From NCBI GenBank assembly GCA_023230245.1, contig JALNXT010000046.1, positions 1 to 8,357 on the forward strand: a DNA stretch of 8,357 bases, read 5' to 3'. Below the pieces are notes generated by a model. It did no database searches and was not told the DNA's origin. It saw only the letters and a list, made by a program, of their open reading frames with translations. The position numbers and the translations under genes were made by a program. Position 1 is the stretch's first letter. Each line of letters opens with the position of its first letter. Of the stretch, positions 6,267 to 8,357 are shown in pieces. This stretch comes from Candidatus Cloacimonadota bacterium (lineage in GTDB: Bacteria; Cloacimonadota; Cloacimonadia; Cloacimonadales; Cloacimonadaceae).

Positions 6267-6282
6267 GCTTATACTGTATAGT
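6248..6282 (+). promoter_or_regulatory. Promoter region of the OmpA-domain gene
   Basis: Two overlapping options exist. TTGTAA (6248-6253) pairs with TATACT (6270-6275) across 16 bp. TTGGAC (6255-6260) pairs with TATAGT (6277-6282), also across 16 bp. Both -10 boxes match at five of six positions, while the -35 boxes are weaker. The -35 region lies inside the 3' arm of the upstream gene's terminator. Confidence 0.5.
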
Positions 6283-6313
6283 AACACTTAAGAATTTAAC
6301 GTAAGGAGAAACA

Positions 6314-7489
6314 ATGAAAAAAACACTCAGCTTAATCGTGCTATCAATCATTTTGAATTTAGCTATCCTATGGGCAGCAGAAGTTGCCAAACCTGCCATG
6401 CAAACCCGAGAAGATCTGTATATCTTGATTAAAGAGGAACTTATCCTCACCGTGGACATCTATAAGGGACAGGTGCAAATCTTGAGTATGATACTGGATT
6501 TGGAAAAGAAGGATTTGAAACAGCGTAATGCTGATTTAAGCTCCCAAATTGATAACTTAAGAATGCTGAAAATCTATGAAGGTAAAAGCAACGAAGAACA
6601 GATGGTACTCTTACAGAAACAACTGGATACTACTAGAGAAGATTTGGCGAATGCCTATTTGAATCTGGATCAGTTGAACCTCAAGCTTAAGCAAACCGAA
6701 GCGAAAATACTGGATTACTATGCCCGGGTAAATAGCCGTGCACAGCAGATTATAGGATACGTGGAGAAAGATAAAAGCCCCAAACTGTCACCCGACATCT
6801 TGAGCTCTATGAAAGCTAATTATGCCATTATGAACAAGGCTACAGCAAGTGAAGGTATGGATGCGAAAGCCTTTGAAGGTTTCCAAAAAGCTACTGCCGA
6901 TTATATCAAGTTCGTAGCTTCAACAGGTGGAGACACACAAGCATTGGATAGTAGTTCCATGCTGATTAATGAATACTATGCCTCTGCTGCGGCTAACCAA
7001 AAGCAATATGGCGATTTGCAATTGTATATCAGTAGCTATCAGCAAATGCTGGATTCGGAACATGCAGATAAAGAAGCTTTACAACGTCGCTTGGATGAGC
7101 TGCGCAGTCTGCCTTTTGGCAAAACCTATGAAGATAAGATTTACTTTGCTTCCGGTAGCGTGGAATTGGATAAGGACGCAATAAGAATCCTGCACGAATT
7201 TGCCAATAGTGTTCCTGCGGAAGATGATTATGAAATTATGATCACCGGTTTTTGTGATGACACTCCTATAGGTGCAGCTCTGAAGAAAAAGTATGCCTCA
7301 AATTGGGAATTATCCCTGGCAAGATCTTCAAAAGTAGTGCGCTATATGCTGGAAACCCTGAAATTCCCACCGGAAAAGATTATTATCGCCGGCAAGGGTG
7401 AGTTTAACGATGACCTCAATTCTGCAATTAATGACAAACGACTAAGCAGAAAGGTGGAGTTCCGTTTCGTACCCAAAGCCAGGAAATAG
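6314..7489 (+). CDS. Exported coiled-coil protein with C-terminal OmpA/MotB-type peptidoglycan-binding domain
   Basis: The product is 391 residues. The start follows AAGGAG at 6303-6308. Residues 1-22 form a signal peptide (MKKT, hydrophobic core, cleavage near ILWAA). A long charged helical region follows. Residues of about 55-150 and 215-265 have heptad-like Leu/Ile spacing with Lys, Glu and Gln, predicting coiled coils. The OmpA-like domain spans about 273-386: IYFASGSVELDKDA, then ITGFCDDTP (Asp315 at the GHTD position that contacts diaminopimelate), SNWELSLARS (329-339, Arg337), IIIAGKGE and RLSRKVEFRF. The longer insert before NWELS resembles MotB more than classical OmpA. With no second membrane span, it is probably periplasmic, bridging the cell wall to the envelope. 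Partner genes are not visible. A Cys replaces the usual Thr in GHTD. Confidence 0.85.
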   Translation: MKKTLSLIVLSIILNLAILWAAEVAKPAMQTREDLYILIKEELILTVDIYKGQVQILSMILDLEKKDLKQRNADLSSQIDNLRMLKIYEGKSNEEQMVLLQKQLDTTREDLANAYLNLDQLNLKLKQTEAKILDYYARVNSRAQQIIGYVEKDKSPKLSPDILSSMKANYAIMNKATASEGMDAKAFEGFQKATADYIKFVASTGGDTQALDSSSMLINEYYASAAANQKQYGDLQLYISSYQQMLDSEHADKEALQRRLDELRSLPFGKTYEDKIYFASGSVELDKDAIRILHEFANSVPAEDDYEIMITGFCDDTPIGAALKKKYASNWELSLARSSKVVRYMLETLKFPPEKIIIAGKGEFNDDLNSAINDKRLSRKVEFRFVPKARK

Positions 7490-7518
7490 AAAAGCCAAAG
7501 GAAAACTTACCTTTTATC

Positions 7519-7546
7519 TTGACAGGAAAGCGCACTATAGAATAGT
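7519..7546 (+). promoter_or_regulatory. Possible promoter of the desulfidase/dehydratase-like gene
   Basis: A perfect TTGACA lies at 7519-7524. The best correctly spaced -10 is only AATAGT (7541-7546, four of six, 16-bp spacer). A better TAGAAT at 7538-7543 has a spacer of just 13 bp. The upstream CCTTTTATC matches the context of the TTGACA at 4411. The OmpA-domain gene ends 29 bp before the -35. Confidence 0.4.
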
Positions 7547-7577
7547 CACAAAAATACAATTTTATACAGGGAAAGTG

Positions 7578-8357
7578 ATGGTAGATTCAAATAGTATATT
7601 TGCGCTTTTAAAGCAAGAAGTAGCTCCAGCTATGGGCTGTACAGAGCCTGCGGCGGTAGCTTTAGCTGCTGCTTACGCAGCCGAGATACTGCCGGGTAAG
7701 CTTATCAGGGCAGAAATATGGGTAAGCCCCAGCATACTAAAAAATGGCATGAGAGTAGGCATTCCAGAAACGGAATTAGTCGGTTTGGAAATAGCTGCTG
7801 CTCTTGGTATTTGCGTTAAAGAACCTGCTAGGAAATTAGAAGTCCTGGCAGGAATCTCTCCCGACGACATTCTGGAAGCCAATTTAATGCTTGCAGCCGA
7901 GAAGATCAAGATATATAACAAAGAAACCGACGATAAGATTTGGATTGAAGCAATTCTGTATGACGATACCACCCATAGCAAAGCCATATTAAGATGGCGG
8001 CATGGTTGGTTGTATCATCTGGAGCTTGGCAACACAGTTATGGAACACAATATAATTGGCGAAGGTGATGCTCCTAAGCTCGAATCTCCGGATGGGAATA
8101 CGCTATTGGATTACTTCACTTTTTGTAATAATGCCAGCCTTGCAACCTTAGAACCCATTGATATGGGCTTGCTTATGAATAAAGCGATAGCCGAATATGG
8201 GCTTAAAAACATTGCCGGCATAAGCTTGGGCAAGATGATTATGGGGCAGATAGAAAGTGGCTTGCTCGGCGATGATATTCATCATTATGCCATGGCTTTA
8301 ACTGCTGCTGCTACCGATGCCCGTATGAGCGGGTGCAGTATGCCGGTAATCAGTAAT
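7578..8357 (+). CDS. L-cysteine desulfidase / serine-dehydratase-alpha-like protein (UPF0597, YhaM family), 3' truncated by window end
   Basis: The frame is open for 260 codons from ATG 7578 to the last base; relatives are about 390-440 residues, so roughly 60 percent is present. AGGGAAAG just upstream serves as ribosome site. Family marks seen are EVAPAMGCTEPAAVALAAAYA (14-34, with Cys21), SPSILKNGMRVGIP (51-64), LEVLAG (86-91) and TDARMSGCSMPVISN (246-260, with Cys253). The family uses cysteines to hold a [4Fe-4S] cluster and removes sulfide and ammonia from L-cysteine; relatives are iron-sulfur L-serine dehydratases. The remaining conserved part lies beyond the edge. The usual Gly-rich IPGTG-like stretch reads IPETE here (63-67), which is odd. 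It fits cytoplasmic amino-acid fermentation, with serine or cysteine as substrate. Confidence 0.85.
   Translation, partial: MVDSNSIFALLKQEVAPAMGCTEPAAVALAAAYAAEILPGKLIRAEIWVSPSILKNGMRVGIPETELVGLEIAAALGICVKEPARKLEVLAGISPDDILEANLMLAAEKIKIYNKETDDKIWIEAILYDDTTHSKAILRWRHGWLYHLELGNTVMEHNIIGEGDAPKLESPDGNTLLDYFTFCNNASLATLEPIDMGLLMNKAIAEYGLKNIAGISLGKMIMGQIESGLLGDDIHHYAMALTAAATDARMSGCSMPVISN

Noticed and set aside
7497..7515. Possible terminator after the OmpA-domain gene
   Set aside because: AAAGG/CCTTT gives only a 5-bp, mostly A-T stem, and its T run is better explained as part of the CCTTTTATCTTGACA promoter context. Too weak to call.
7673..7987. Minus-strand 104-codon frame at the right end
   Set aside because: It is antisense to the desulfidase-family gene, whose plus-strand frame is open to the window edge with conserved motifs.

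Overview
The window looks like a chromosomal piece of an uncultured, AT-leaning Gram-negative bacterium, most likely from the Fibrobacteres-Chlorobi-Bacteroidetes side of the tree. Candidatus Cloacimonadota is my best guess. The reasons are an outer-membrane barrel protein, an OmpA-family cell-wall anchor, a secreted beta-propeller with a FlgD-like/type IX-type C-terminal sorting domain, and amino-acid-degrading enzymes typical of peptide-fermenting members of that group. The assignment is inference from gene content and was not tested by a search.

Layout. Positions 1-604 hold no convincing gene. They carry a GC-rich, multi-hairpin repeat (copy A, 156-330) ending in a 15-bp tandem array, plus smaller palindromes. 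Positions 605-4179 form a leftward block, in transcription order: a promoter near 4151-4179, a fold-III PLP amino-acid decarboxylase (4118-2922), an Ldh_2-family NAD(P)-dependent dehydrogenase (2925-1837) that overlaps it by 4 bp, then a predicted outer-membrane barrel protein (1759-656) with its own good promoter (1801-1829) and a terminator (605-634). A second copy of the hairpin repeat (copy B, about 4190-4395) fills the divergent intergenic region. It is bracketed by two outward-facing copies of TTGACACAATA that look like the -35 regions of the divergent genes.

The rightward block starts with a secreted seven-unit beta-propeller protein (4478-6208), followed by a terminator that overlaps the next promoter. 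Next come an exported coiled-coil protein with a C-terminal OmpA/MotB-type peptidoglycan-binding domain (6314-7489) and the first 260 codons of a serine-dehydratase-alpha-like/L-cysteine desulfidase (UPF0597/YhaM) family enzyme (7578 to the window edge).

Taken together, the cytoplasmic enzymes point to amino-acid metabolism (decarboxylation of ornithine or lysine, reduction of a 2-keto or cyclic imino acid, desulfhydration or deamination of cysteine or serine). The exported proteins are envelope or surface components. I see no phage, CRISPR, toxin-antitoxin or obvious defence genes. The least explained content is the pair of structured intergenic repeats and the decarboxylase-dehydrogenase pairing.
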